A stretch of 64,000 nt of DNA from positions 114,230 to 178,229 of the forward strand of contig NZ_OCTU01000001.1 in NCBI RefSeq assembly GCF_900232945.1. The letters run 5' to 3'. Below the pieces are notes generated by a model. The model had not been told where the DNA came from and searched no databases. It saw only the letters and a program-made list of their open reading frames with translations. Within the stretch, counting starts at the first letter, position 1. Each line of letters begins with the position of its first letter. The position numbers and the translations under genes were made by a program. Positions 35,774-44,429 of the stretch are shown one piece after another. Source of the stretch: Urinicoccus timonensis (lineage in GTDB: Bacteria > Bacillota > Clostridia > Tissierellales > Peptoniphilaceae).

Positions 35774-36577
35774 GGAAAAACTGCCAAGTCAATTCTAATT
35801 TCTTGTGGAGCTAGACTTGCACCTTTTGATATAAGAGAGCTTAGAGAGTTAATGAGCGAAGATGAACTAGAGCTTGATAAAATTGGAGATAGGAAAACTG
35901 CTCTATTCGTAATAATATCAGATACTGACGATACATTTAATTTTGTAGTTTCAATAATGTATTCCCAATTATTTAATCTACTATGTGATAAGGCAGATGA
36001 TGTGTATGGTGGAAGACTTCCAGTTCATGTTAGGTGTCTACTTGATGAGTTTGCAAATATAGGATTAATTCCTAAATTTGAAAAACTAATAGCGACAATT
36101 CGTTCAAGAGAAATATCAGCAAGCATAATACTGCAAGCACAATCTCAATTAAAAGCAATCTATAAAGACCATGCAGATACAATAGTTGGTAACTGCGACT
36201 CTACACTCTTTTTAGGAGGAAAAGAAAAAACAACAGTAAAAGAATTATCAGAAACCTTAGGAAAAGAAACCATAGACCTATATAACACATCAGAAACAAG
36301 ATCAAATCAAAAATCTTTTGGTCTAAATTACCAAAAGACTGGGAAGGAACTTATGAGCCAAGATGAAATAACTGTAATGGATGGTGGTAAGTGTATATAC
36401 CAGCTAAGAGGAGTAAGACCTTTCTTATCTGATAAATTTGATATTACAAAGCATAAGAATTACAAGTTGTTGGAAGATTATGATAAGAAGAACTTGTTTG
36501 ATGTGGAACAGTATCTAAGAAATAGAGATAAGGTAAAGTTAAAGTCAAGTTATAAAATAAATAGGTTAAATATTTGA
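35774..36577 (+). pseudogene. virD4/traG coupling protein, 3' part (split by IME1)
   Basis: 267 codons in frame with the 5' part once IME1 is removed: GKTAKSILISCGARLAPFDI, LLDEFANIGLIPKFEKLIAT (Walker B and following motif), ILQAQSQLKAIYKDHADTIVGNC, and a C-terminal all-alpha tail. No start of its own; an internal ATG at 35852 could only give a fragment without Walker A. Confidence 0.9.
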
Positions 36578-36595
36578 TTTTATGGAGAAAGCAAA

Positions 36596-36871
36596 ATGTG
36601 TGAAAATAGAAAATTATCTTTAATCATATTAAATATAAATGGTGAGCAGTTTATTTTAGAAAGTGATACAGAACTCACAAGGGATAAGAAAAATTATATT
36701 GAAGCAATATGTGAGACAATGTACGATGAAAGTAATGAATGGTATGAAGATATATATGATATGTCCCCATATGATATAGCTGAGCTATTTGAAAAAACAG
36801 TAAAAGAAGAAGTAGGAATAACTGTTACATTTAAAGCGATAGACCTTGAAGTATCGATTTTAGAAGACTAA
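36596..36871 (+). CDS. Small, very acidic protein of unknown function
   Basis: 91 aa, about 23 Asp/Glu against 8 Lys/Arg, with a hydrophobic N-terminal strand (KLSLIILNINGEQFIL). No family recognised. It follows virD4 by 18 nt and probably belongs to the ICE transfer operon. The strong negative charge allows DNA-mimic or anti-restriction ideas, but nothing specific supports them. Confidence 0.6.
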   Translation: MCENRKLSLIILNINGEQFILESDTELTRDKKNYIEAICETMYDESNEWYEDIYDMSPYDIAELFEKTVKEEVGITVTFKAIDLEVSILED

Positions 36872-36887
36872 AAATAAGGCATTAATA

Positions 36888-36921
36888 GACGATAGAAATT
36901 AAAAACTCTATCGTCTTTTTT
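36888..36921 (+). promoter_or_regulatory. Leader hairpin 3
   Basis: GACGATAGA / TCTATCGTC perfect 9-bp stem with TTTTTTT tail, right after the acidic-protein gene. Part of the 49-bp direct repeat. Confidence 0.7.
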
Positions 36922-36938
36922 TATACTCAAAATTAGGA
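36890..36938 (+). repeat. 49-bp direct repeat, copy 1
   Basis: CGATAGAAATTAAAAACTCT.. through ..CAAAATTAGGA, identical at every base to 39098-39146. The two copies bracket the GntR-ABC cassette. Confidence 0.9.
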
Positions 36939-36949
36939 AATTAAGGGGG

Positions 36950-37007
36950 TTGAAAAAAATTTTTATTGGTGGTATTATTAAATCGACAAGTACACATAAG
37001 TACACTT
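36950..37007 (+). promoter_or_regulatory. Promoter and candidate operator of gntR-ABC
   Basis: TTGAAA-N17-TATTAT (36950-36978), followed at 36988-37007 by the tandem AAGTACACAT/AAGTACACTT around the expected transcription start; a likely autoregulatory site for the GntR protein. Confidence 0.6.
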
Positions 37008-37026
37008 CTGGAATAGGAGGTGCAAT

Positions 37027-37404
37027 ATCAATATTATAATAAATACCGATTCTAGCGAACCGATTTATGAACAAATCGAAAATCAGATAAAAAAACAAAT
37101 TATGAATGAAGATTTGAAAACTGGAGATTCTATACCATCTATGAGAGTATTAGCTAGAAATCTTAAGGTAGCTGTAATTACAGTTCAAAAGGCTTATGAA
37201 AATTTACAAAAAGATGGATTTATTGAAACTATTCACGGCAAAGGCAGTTTTATATCAGCAAGAAATATTGAATTACAAAAAATAGAAACATATAAAGAAG
37301 TGGAAGATTTAGCAAAGAAAATTGTCAAGAGCATACAATCAAGTTCTATTTCAATAGATGACTTGATAGATTTAATAAAAAAGATATATGAGGAGGGGCA
37401 ATGA
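37027..37404 (+). CDS. GntR (YtrA-type) regulator with non-canonical start
   Basis: About 125 aa. The frame NIIINTDSSEPIYEQIENQI...GDSIPSMRVLARNLKVAVIT is a complete GntR winged helix with the short YtrA-type helical tail. The codon at the right distance (6 nt) from AGGAGG is ATC (37027), where ATG would be expected; no ATG/GTG/TTG lies upstream in the open frame. The first ATG (37102) would remove half the DNA-binding domain. So translation uses a rare ATC/ATT start or the gene is disabled by one base change. It overlaps the ABC ATPase start by 4 nt. Confidence 0.78.
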   Translation: MNIIINTDSSEPIYEQIENQIKKQIMNEDLKTGDSIPSMRVLARNLKVAVITVQKAYENLQKDGFIETIHGKGSFISARNIELQKIETYKEVEDLAKKIVKSIQSSSISIDDLIDLIKKIYEEGQ

Positions 37405-38279
37405 TGGATTCATATGAAAATAATTTAGCATTAAGGGTATCTGGATTAAATAAAAAGAATAAAACAAATAATTTTTCTTTGAAAAATATAAATATTGAAG
37501 TACCTTATGGATCTATTGTAGGAAACATAGGAAGAAATGGAGCAGGAAAAAGTACTACTATTTCTTGTATACTTGGAATGTTTCAAAAAGATGAGGGAAA
37601 AGTAGAGATATTTGGTACTGAATATTGTAATCAAATAGATATTAAAAAACACATAGGTGTTGTTTTAGATGACCCTAACTATTCATTATTATTAACACCT
37701 AATGAGATAAATGAGGTAATGAAATTTAATTATAGTAATTGGGAAGAAGATAGTTTTAAAAATTATTTGAATCGATTTAATTTGCCAATAGACAAGAAAA
37801 CTAAGCAATTTTCATTTGGAATGAAAAAGAAGTTATCGTTGGCTATAGCATTGTCTCATGAAACAAAACTTCTCATATTAGATGAAATTACTTCAGGGTT
37901 AGACCCAGTAAGTAGAGATGAGATTTTATGTATATTATTAGAATTTATAGAAAACCCAGAACACTCGGTATATATATCATCACATATTACAACAGATTTG
38001 GAAAAAATAGCTGATTATATAGTTTTTATGGATAATGGTAAAGTCGTGTTGAGTGAAGAAAAGGATGAATTGTTATATAACTATGGGATACTTCGTTGTA
38101 CTGATACAGAACTAGAAAAAGTGGAAAAAACGGACATCATTTCATACAGGAAGGAATTTGGAAGGGTAGATATTTTAGTAAAAGATATATCGAAGATAAA
38201 GAATAAGTATAAAGAATTTGTTGTGAATAAACCAAATTTTGATGAAATGTTATTAATATTAACATGGAAGGAGGACTAA
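37401..38279 (+). CDS. ABC transporter ATPase (YtrB-like)
   Basis: 292 aa: Walker A GRNGAGKST (about 49), signature FSFGMKKKLSLA, Walker B LLILDEITSGLD, switch His in ISSHITTDLEK. Works with the downstream permease. In YtrA-type operons such pairs respond to cell-envelope antibiotics; that is context-based inference. Confidence 0.88.
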   Translation: MMDSYENNLALRVSGLNKKNKTNNFSLKNINIEVPYGSIVGNIGRNGAGKSTTISCILGMFQKDEGKVEIFGTEYCNQIDIKKHIGVVLDDPNYSLLLTPNEINEVMKFNYSNWEEDSFKNYLNRFNLPIDKKTKQFSFGMKKKLSLAIALSHETKLLILDEITSGLDPVSRDEILCILLEFIENPEHSVYISSHITTDLEKIADYIVFMDNGKVVLSEEKDELLYNYGILRCTDTELEKVEKTDIISYRKEFGRVDILVKDISKIKNKYKEFVVNKPNFDEMLLILTWKED

Positions 38280-38282
38280 TAT

Positions 38283-38927
38283 ATGAAAGGTTTATTGTTA
38301 GAAATATATTATAAAAACATTAAAAACATTTTTATAATGAATGCATTTTTAATTTTAGCATGGATTCTAATAAATTTATTTGCTGACATACAAATGGTTG
38401 TTTTTGCGTATTTTGCAGTAGTAATCTTCGCTAACAGTTTGTTGATCCTTTTATCTCAAAGAAAAGATTATGATTTAAAATTGTATAAATATGAATTCAT
38501 GCTACCAATAAAAAGTAAAAATATAATACTATCAAAATATATAAGTCAAGTAGTTATTATTCTCTTTTCTATATTGATGTTGATTATTTTGAATTATATA
38601 TCAATTTATCTAGGTAAGCATTATTTTGATTATGGAGCTTCAGACTTAATATCTTTGTTAAATGTTCTATTAGGTCTTATTTTGCAATTAGTATCAATCT
38701 TCTACTTAGCCATGTACTTTATTGATTTAGAGAAAGGTGATTTGTGGATGGTTTTAGGCTTGATTGGGTCTATAATGCTAGTATCAATAGAAATATTTGC
38801 ATTAAATAGGCTTGGATTTTCTAAGTCAGGAGGAAATATTGTACTTTGTCTAATATATTTGGTAATATTTATAATGTCTTTTGCATTGAATTCAAAGAAA
38901 ATGGGAAATCTAAAATTAGATAATTAG
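38283..38927 (+). CDS. ABC-2-type permease of the GntR cassette
   Basis: 214 aa with six hydrophobic segments and no soluble domain; ABC-2 permease-like. 3 nt after the ATPase gene, with GGAGGA upstream. Substrate unknown. Confidence 0.75.
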   Translation: MKGLLLEIYYKNIKNIFIMNAFLILAWILINLFADIQMVVFAYFAVVIFANSLLILLSQRKDYDLKLYKYEFMLPIKSKNIILSKYISQVVIILFSILMLIILNYISIYLGKHYFDYGASDLISLLNVLLGLILQLVSIFYLAMYFIDLEKGDLWMVLGLIGSIMLVSIEIFALNRLGFSKSGGNIVLCLIYLVIFIMSFALNSKKMGNLKLDN

Positions 38928-39097
38928 GATAAATGATTATATATCTGTATTAGATTTTAGATATAGAATTAACAAGTATAATAAGTGATCATATTAAGAT
39001 TCAGAGTTGCTGAAACTAAAATATGGTCTTGTGGTAAGGATATAAAAACTTATTAAATTAGAAAAATATTAAAACATTAAATGATGAATATCTTAGG
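38928..39097. other. AT-rich gap without a gene
   Basis: No reading frame with a ribosome site is seen; the region runs into the second 49-bp repeat. Confidence 0.6.
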
Positions 39098-39130
39098 CGA
39101 TAGAAATTAAAAACTCTATCGTCTTTTTTT
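39096..39130 (+). promoter_or_regulatory. Leader hairpin 4
   Basis: GGCGATAGA / TCTATCGTC (one G-T pair), TTTTTTT, then TTAGGAGG. Confidence 0.68.
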
Positions 39131-39146
39131 ATACTCAAAATTAGGA
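39098..39146 (+). repeat. 49-bp direct repeat, copy 2
   Basis: Identical to 36890-36938. After the repeat this copy keeps an intact TTAGGAGG ribosome site, whereas copy 1 diverges. Confidence 0.9.
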
Positions 39147-39153
39147 GGTTAAA

Positions 39154-39180
39154 ATGGTAAGGATAAGAAGTCCCACTTAA
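39154..39180 (+). pseudogene. 8-codon stub after leader hairpin 4
   Basis: AGGAGG then ATG gives MVRIRSPT and a stop. The good ribosome site on such a short frame suggests the 5' stub of a deleted ICE gene, or a leader peptide. Confidence 0.4.
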
Positions 39181-39204
39181 AATAATTTAATATATAAGAC
39201 ATTT

Positions 39205-39237
39205 AGCGATTGAAATATAATTTCAGTCGCTTTTTTA
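39205..39237 (+). promoter_or_regulatory. Leader hairpin 5, upstream of ssb
   Basis: AGCGATTGAAA-tataa-TTTCAGTCGCT (one G-T pair), TTTTTT, then AAGGAG before ssb. Confidence 0.7.
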
Positions 39238-39269
39238 ATTGAAATTTTTAGATTAAGGAGAAGAAATTA

Positions 39270-39581
39270 ATGGATAGAGAAATGATAAATATTAATGCAA
39301 ATTTAGTTAAGGAAGCTAAATTTTCAGAATTTGAAAAAGATGGAGAAAGTGTTCAAGTAGCAAATTTTGCTCTTGTTAAAAATTATGGAAAGGGCAAAGA
39401 ATATACAAATTGCTCAGTATATGGAGAAAAGGTAGAAATTGCAAAAGAATTTGAAAAAGGAGATCTAATCCATGTCTTTGGATATTTCAAAGAAAACAAA
39501 AAAGGAGATAAGGTCTACAAGAACTTTATAGTTAAATCACTAAATAAAATAGAAAATAAGAAAGAAAACGAGGAGGAATAA
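39270..39581 (+). CDS. Single-stranded DNA-binding-like protein (ICE type)
   Basis: 103 aa, OB-fold pattern: MININANLVKEAKFSEFEKD, VANFALVKNYGKG, TNCSVYGEKVEIAKEFEKGD, VFGYFKENKKGDKVYKNF. Shorter than host SSB and lacking the acidic DDDIPF tip, but ends with an acidic NEEE. Likely protects transferred single strands. It precedes maff2 by 1 nt. Confidence 0.8.
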   Translation: MDREMININANLVKEAKFSEFEKDGESVQVANFALVKNYGKGKEYTNCSVYGEKVEIAKEFEKGDLIHVFGYFKENKKGDKVYKNFIVKSLNKIENKKENEEE

Positions 39582-39582
39582 T

Positions 39583-39697
39583 ATGGAATTTTTTACAGCT
39601 GGAGTTGGAGTTTTAAAGACACTTGTAACTGCAATTGGTGCAGGTTTAGGAGCATGGGGAGTTATTAACTTAATGGAAGGTTATGGTAATGATAACC
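39583..39697 (+). CDS. maff2 5' exon (membrane protein of the transfer operon)
   Basis: Encodes a hydrophobic start (VGVLKTLVTAIGAGLGAWGV) and LMEGYGNDN of Maff2-family proteins, small two-helix membrane proteins next to virB6 in Tn1549-like ICEs. The reading frame is interrupted by a group II intron after the first base of the next (Pro) codon. RBS GAGGAGG. Splicing would join it to 42446. Confidence 0.85.
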
Positions 39698-40427
39698 GTG
39701 CGACACGTTCATAAGTGAAAAGCTTATGCACTAAGTCGAAGGACTGAAAGTTCAAAACTTAGGAGAACTGGCAATCTGATAGGTAGAATGACGGGGTAAC
39801 GCCCTGAAATGCCTACACTGATACTCCGATTGGCAATGAATATTAGACTATTTCATTGTCAAAAGCTCGGTGAAGTCGGCAGAGAGTAGCCGTAAGACTG
39901 ATATTAACATCAGACACGAAAGCTGTTCAGAGGTGGACGGTGCTACCTATATGTCGGGTGTCGAATACGCATGGTGAGAATGTGTATACCAAAGCACTGA
40001 CGTACTTCCGAATGTACAAGTCTAAACGTTTGAATTTGCCTAACGGCAATTCCCATCAAAGATGGGGTGTTTGTGGATGAGTAAGAATGGTTGTTATGAA
40101 AATCCATATATCGTTACAGGCGATATGGTGAAAACTAAACACAGGCTTAGAGGAAGAACCTAAACGTATTCAAAGATAAGATTGTCGGAACGTGGTAAGC
40201 CAAGAGCATGGAAGCAGTCTAATGCTAATGAAGTGTTGAATGGGAAAATGACTGTAAAAAACAGCATATAACCATTCTTTATCTCGGTGAAAGTGGTGGC
40301 ACAGTACCTATGAAGCGAAAATAATAAGTTCGTGGAGGGATAGCCACCAGTCACAGGAAAGTACAAGAACTGAAATTAAGACAAACACAGCTTCGAGTAT
40401 GACAAAGAAAATCAAATCCGAAAGGAG

Positions 40428-42296
40428 ATGGTGACTGTGTCCACTTCGAAACAAACACTGAAACAAAACAAAATCCGTTATACGGAATACTATGACTTGC
40501 AAAAAGTCCTTGATGATTTATATGAAGATAGCGGTAATAATAAAGTATTTTCAAATTTAATGGAGTTGATAACTTCAAGAGAAAATATTAAACTTGCCTA
40601 TCGTAGTATAAAAGGGAACAAAGGAAGTCATACGGCTGGGGTAGATGGCAGAACAATAAAACATCTATCAAGGCTAAATGAAGAAGAATACATTTCTCTC
40701 ATACAAAAACAGTTTCATTGGTATAAGCCACGCCCTGTAAAGAGAGTGGAAATGCGAAAGCCTAATGGGAAAATTAGACCTTTAGGAATACCAACTATTG
40801 TAGATAGAATTGTACAACAATGTATCTTGCAAATATTAGAGCCGATATGTGAAGCCAAGTTTCATGACAGTTCCTATGGGTTTCGACCTAACAGGAGTAC
40901 GGAACACGCTATTGCAGAATGTGCAAGACTAATGCAGATACAGCACTTACACTATGTAGTCGATATTGATATACAAGGATTTTTCGACAATGTATATCAT
41001 GCAAAGCTCATAAGGCAGCTTTGGAATTTGGGTATCCAAGACAAAAAGCTACTTTGTATCATTAAGGAAATGCTGAAAGCAGACATAGTTATGCCCGATA
41101 AAAAGGTAATTACACCAACAAAGGGAACACCACAAGGCGGTATATTATCACCGCTACTATCTAATGTAGTCTTGAACGAATTAGATTGGTGGGTTTCTTC
41201 TCAATGGCTGACAATGCCCACGCATTATCCATATAAACAGAGAACGAACAGTCAAGGAACAGAGATAAAAAGCCATACCTACAGAGCTTTAAGAACAAGC
41301 AACCTAAAAGAAATATACATTGTAAGGTATGCTGATGATTTTAAGATATTTTGCCGTAATTACTACGATGCAAAAAGAACCTATCAGGCAGTTACAAAAT
41401 GGTTGCAAGACAGATTAAAACTAAATGTAAGTGAAGAAAAATCTAAAATAACAAATCTAAAACAAAAGTATTCGGAGTTCTTAGGTTTCAAGCTGAAGGT
41501 TAAACCAAAAGGCAAAAAGTTTGTTGTACAGTCGCATATAAGTGATAAGGCACTGAAAAATGCAAAAGAAAATATTTCTAAATGTGTTGCGGATATAAAA
41601 AGACCTGCAAACGAAAAGGAACAGTACAAAGCAATAGCCAAGTATAATGCCACTGTTTCAGGCTTGCATAATTACTACCAAATAGCAACAAATGTAAGTT
41701 TGGACTTTGCTAAAATAGCCTTTCACATTAAAAAGCAGATGAACAACAGACTTGATATTAAAACCAGTGGAACGCTAAACAAAGGATTTATCAAAGAAAA
41801 ATATGGAAAAAGTAAACAGCTTCGCTTCCTTAATGGACATCCGCTAATTCCAGTTGGATATATTAGGACAAAGGACGCAAAACACAAGAAAAAGGTTGTA
41901 AATAAATACACTGTAAAGGGTAGAGCTTTTATTCATAAAAATCTGCAAATTGATGTAGATACACTTGTTTGGTTGATGAGACATCCTGTACTTGATAAGA
42001 GTATAGAGTTTGCAGACAACAGAATCTCGCTCTTTGCAGCTCAATATGGCAGATGTGGGGTAACAAGTGTAAAACTTACACCAAACGATATACATTGCCA
42101 TCACAAGATACCGCTTGAACAAGGCGGTACAGACAGTTATAGCAACTTAATTCTTGTTACAGAAGCAGTTCATATACTTATCCATGCAACAAAAGAAGAT
42201 ACAATCCAAAAATATATAAAAGAGCTTGGCTTAACGGTCAAGCAGATCGAGAAATGTAATAAGCTTAGAAAAATGGCAGGATTGCCACTAATTTAG
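40428..42296 (+). CDS. ltrA: Group II intron reverse transcriptase/maturase with HNH domain
   Basis: 622 aa. RT domain with RPLGIPTIVDRIVQQCILQI, FHDSSYGFRPNRSTEHAI, GTPQGGILSPLLSNVVLNELD and the catalytic YADD in VRYADDFKIFC; then maturase domain X and a C-terminal HNH nuclease (DIHCHHKIPLEQGGTD). Promotes splicing and retrohoming of the intron. The true start may be GTG 40431 or 40437, since AAAGGAG directly abuts ATG 40428. The frame is intact, so the intron is probably active. Confidence 0.94.
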   Translation: MVTVSTSKQTLKQNKIRYTEYYDLQKVLDDLYEDSGNNKVFSNLMELITSRENIKLAYRSIKGNKGSHTAGVDGRTIKHLSRLNEEEYISLIQKQFHWYKPRPVKRVEMRKPNGKIRPLGIPTIVDRIVQQCILQILEPICEAKFHDSSYGFRPNRSTEHAIAECARLMQIQHLHYVVDIDIQGFFDNVYHAKLIRQLWNLGIQDKKLLCIIKEMLKADIVMPDKKVITPTKGTPQGGILSPLLSNVVLNELDWWVSSQWLTMPTHYPYKQRTNSQGTEIKSHTYRALRTSNLKEIYIVRYADDFKIFCRNYYDAKRTYQAVTKWLQDRLKLNVSEEKSKITNLKQKYSEFLGFKLKVKPKGKKFVVQSHISDKALKNAKENISKCVADIKRPANEKEQYKAIAKYNATVSGLHNYYQIATNVSLDFAKIAFHIKKQMNNRLDIKTSGTLNKGFIKEKYGKSKQLRFLNGHPLIPVGYIRTKDAKHKKKVVNKYTVKGRAFIHKNLQIDVDTLVWLMRHPVLDKSIEFADNRISLFAAQYGRCGVTSVKLTPNDIHCHHKIPLEQGGTDSYSNLILVTEAVHILIHATKEDTIQKYIKELGLTVKQIEKCNKLRKMAGLPLI

Positions 42297-42361
42297 AAAA
42301 AAATAATTTGTTACGAAGTGTGTAAGTCTTAGTTAAAACGTGAAAATCTTTCTTGTGATGG

Positions 42362-42397
42362 AACGCCGTGTGCGGTGAAAGTCGCATGCACGGTGTG
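42362..42397 (+). ncRNA. Group II intron domain V
   Basis: GCCGTGTGCGG-TGAAAG-TCGC..GCACGGTGT folds into the short conserved DV hairpin carrying the catalytic metal site; domain VI and the 3' splice site follow within 50 nt. Confidence 0.8.
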
Positions 42398-42445
42398 AAG
42401 TGGGGGAAAATCCGGAGATAACATCAAAGGATTACCTATCACTAT

Positions 42446-42489
42446 CTGGTGCTAAATCTCAAGGTATTAAGCAATTTATGGCAAAATAA
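42446..42489 (+). CDS. maff2 3' exon remnant, truncated by IME2
   Basis: Continues the 5' exon as GAKSQGIKQFMAK and then stops. The rest of Maff2 is at 54764-54847. The spliced product would be a ~52-residue truncated Maff2. Confidence 0.75.
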
Positions 42490-42606
42490 GGACGGAATAA
42501 CACAACAAATTCTCTAAAACAAATCACTAAATCAATGTAAGATTGAATGAAATCAATATTTATGCTATAATTAAATAAATCTAATGAACAGAAAAAGAGG
42601 GATATT

Positions 42607-42825
42607 ATGGCACTTAACTATAAACCATTATGGATACAGTTAGCAAAAAAAGGACTAAAGAAAACTGATGTAATAGCTATGGCAGGGCTTACAACAAATG
42701 TTATGGCACAAATGGGCAAGGATAAACCAATTACATTTAAGAATTTAGAAAGAATATGTAAGGCTTTATCTTGCACTCCTAATGATATTATTAGTTTTGA
42801 AGATAATTTTAGTGATGAGGAATAG
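42607..42825 (+). CDS. Small XRE-family HTH regulator
   Basis: 72 aa Cro/CI-type HTH: KPLWIQLAKKGLKKTDVIAMAGL, NLERICKALSCTPNDII. First gene of IME2; probably controls the element's own promoters. AGAGGGAT upstream. Confidence 0.8.
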   Translation: MALNYKPLWIQLAKKGLKKTDVIAMAGLTTNVMAQMGKDKPITFKNLERICKALSCTPNDIISFEDNFSDEE

Positions 42826-42828
42826 CAA

Positions 42829-42996
42829 ATGACTCTAAGGATAGAAGACCAAGCTAGGGATTATGCGAAATTAGTATTAGGCTTTGATTAAGCTGAAGAA
42901 AATGTTGATCAAGGGACTGGTCAAATAAAAAGCTTTAAGATAGATGACAAAACTAAGTCTAATAAGAAAGACCATAGCAAAGGTGCAAAGAGGTAA
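42829..42996 (+). pseudogene. Broken small gene with in-frame stop
   Basis: ATG 42829 gives MTLRIEDQARDYAKLVLGFD, then TAA at 42889, and the same frame continues as AEENVDQGTGQIKSF to 42996. Reads as a 55-residue protein disabled by one stop codon; family not recognised. Confidence 0.45.
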
Positions 42997-43001
42997 ATAT
43001 T

Positions 43002-43030
43002 GGCAGTATTCGGACTGCCTTTATTTTTTT
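43002..43030 (+). terminator. Intrinsic terminator
   Basis: GGCAGT-attcgg-ACTGCC followed by TTTATTTTTTT. The following 43031-43256 is AT-rich and gene-free. Confidence 0.8.
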
Positions 43031-43256
43031 ATATGTATATAGGTTGTATAATGACGTAATATGTGGAAACTGTAATATTGACGAAAAATAAGATAATAGA
43101 TTATAAAAGTATTGGAATCAATGTTTTATGGGGGTTACTAGAACTCTTATAAGTATTTTTTTATTTAAGAAATATATTAAATGAATTTCAACAATAAATA
43201 CTTAAGAAAAGTTTACTTGTAGTTGATAAAAATAGGATAAGTTAATTAATGGTTTC

Positions 43257-43286
43257 TTGACAGTTGATTAAGTAAAATGATATGAT
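43257..43286 (+). promoter_or_regulatory. Promoter of the IME2 ABC operon
   Basis: TTGACA-N18-TATGAT, 26 nt upstream of the PLDc_N-like gene start, which has AAAGGGGG. Confidence 0.65.
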
Positions 43287-43311
43287 ATATTCAAATAAAG
43301 GGGGTTAAAAA

Positions 43312-43515
43312 ATGCCAGATATTATTAGAGAATACTTGCCGATACTTATACCTATTATTATTTTAGAAATTGCACTTATGATTTATTCCTTAAGACATGT
43401 TTTAAAACACGATAGATATAAATTTGGAAGCAGAACTATGTGGATTTTAATAGTTGTTTTTATTCAAATTATTGGACCTATCTTATACTTGACAATAGGT
43501 AGGGAGGACGAATAA
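43312..43515 (+). CDS. PLDc_N-domain small membrane protein
   Basis: 67 aa, two hydrophobic helices separated by HVLKHDRYKFGSRTMW and ending IGPILYLTIGRED, the PLDc_N (cardiolipin synthase N-terminal) pattern. Such proteins are often encoded before bacteriocin-immunity-type ABC genes. Overlaps the ATPase gene by one base. Confidence 0.78.
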   Translation: MPDIIREYLPILIPIIILEIALMIYSLRHVLKHDRYKFGSRTMWILIVVFIQIIGPILYLTIGREDE

Positions 43516-44429
43516 TGGAAGCGCTAAAAATTGACAATCTTCACAAATCTTTTGGTAAAAATACGATTATTAATGGATTATCCATGTCGATTCCTGAAAA
43601 TACAATCTTTGGGTTTTTAGGCAAAAATGGCGCTGGAAAAACAACGACAATGAAAATGATTTTAGGATTTTTGAAAATTGATGAAGGTTCCATTGAAGTG
43701 TTTGGAGAAAAAGTTAGCTTTGGTCAGTCAAAAACCAATCGATTTATCGGGTACCTTCCAGATGTCCCTGAATTTTATGGCTATATGACTGCAAAAGAAT
43801 ATCTCAATTTATGTGGGTCTATAACTGGTCTTAGTAAAAATGAAATCAAAAACAAGAGCGAGGAACTTTTAGAATTGGTGGGGTTAAGAGATGTCAATAA
43901 AAGGATTAGTGGCTATTCTAGAGGTATGAAACAGCGCTTGGGTATTGCCCAGGCGTTGTTAAATAGCCCTAAATTATTAATATGTGATGAACCAACTTCC
44001 GCCCTTGATCCACTTGGAAGAAAAGAGATATTGGACATTATATTAAAGATAAAAGACTCTACAACTGTTATTTTTTCAACACATATTTTATCGGATGTTG
44101 AAGCAATCTGTGATCATGTTGTGGTGCTTGATAAAGGGAAAAATGTACTAGAAGGTTCGATAGATGAACTAAAAAATATAAAGAGGAAAAACACAATTAA
44201 AATCAGATTTAAGTCGAATGAAGAACTAAAGGCATTTAAGTCACTAGATAAATTTTTAAATCTGGTAACAAACGAAAAAGGAGACACTTTATACTTAACA
44301 GACGAAGACAATCAATTAAAAGATCTTGATATTTTATATGAGCTATATAAGTTAAATATATTTCCTCTAGAAATAAAAATAGAAGAACCTACATTAGAAA
44401 ATATTTTTCTGGAGGTGACGAAAGCATGA
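43515..44429 (+). CDS. ABC transporter ATPase (IME2 cargo)
   Basis: 304 aa: Walker A GKNGAGKTT, signature YSRGMKQRLGIAQ, Walker B LLICDEPTSALD, switch His in IFSTHILSDVE, then the C-terminal extension of bacitracin/lantibiotic-immunity ATPases. Overlaps the permease by 4 nt. Confidence 0.9.
   Translation: MEALKIDNLHKSFGKNTIINGLSMSIPENTIFGFLGKNGAGKTTTMKMILGFLKIDEGSIEVFGEKVSFGQSKTNRFIGYLPDVPEFYGYMTAKEYLNLCGSITGLSKNEIKNKSEELLELVGLRDVNKRISGYSRGMKQRLGIAQALLNSPKLLICDEPTSALDPLGRKEILDIILKIKDSTTVIFSTHILSDVEAICDHVVVLDKGKNVLEGSIDELKNIKRKNTIKIRFKSNEELKAFKSLDKFLNLVTNEKGDTLYLTDEDNQLKDLDILYELYKLNIFPLEIKIEEPTLENIFLEVTKA

Larger units (their letters stand above)
39698..42445 (+). mobile_element. Group II intron in maff2
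   Basis: Starts with the conserved 5' GTGCGAC and ends ..CACTAT (AY end). Contains an RT/HNH intron protein and a domain V hairpin near 42362-42397. Removing exactly 39698-42445 gives ..AAC C|CT GGT GCT AAA TCT.. = NDNPGAKSQG, the expected Maff2 sequence, which fixes both splice sites. The structured non-coding 5' part spans 39698-40427. Length 2748 nt. Confidence 0.92.
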
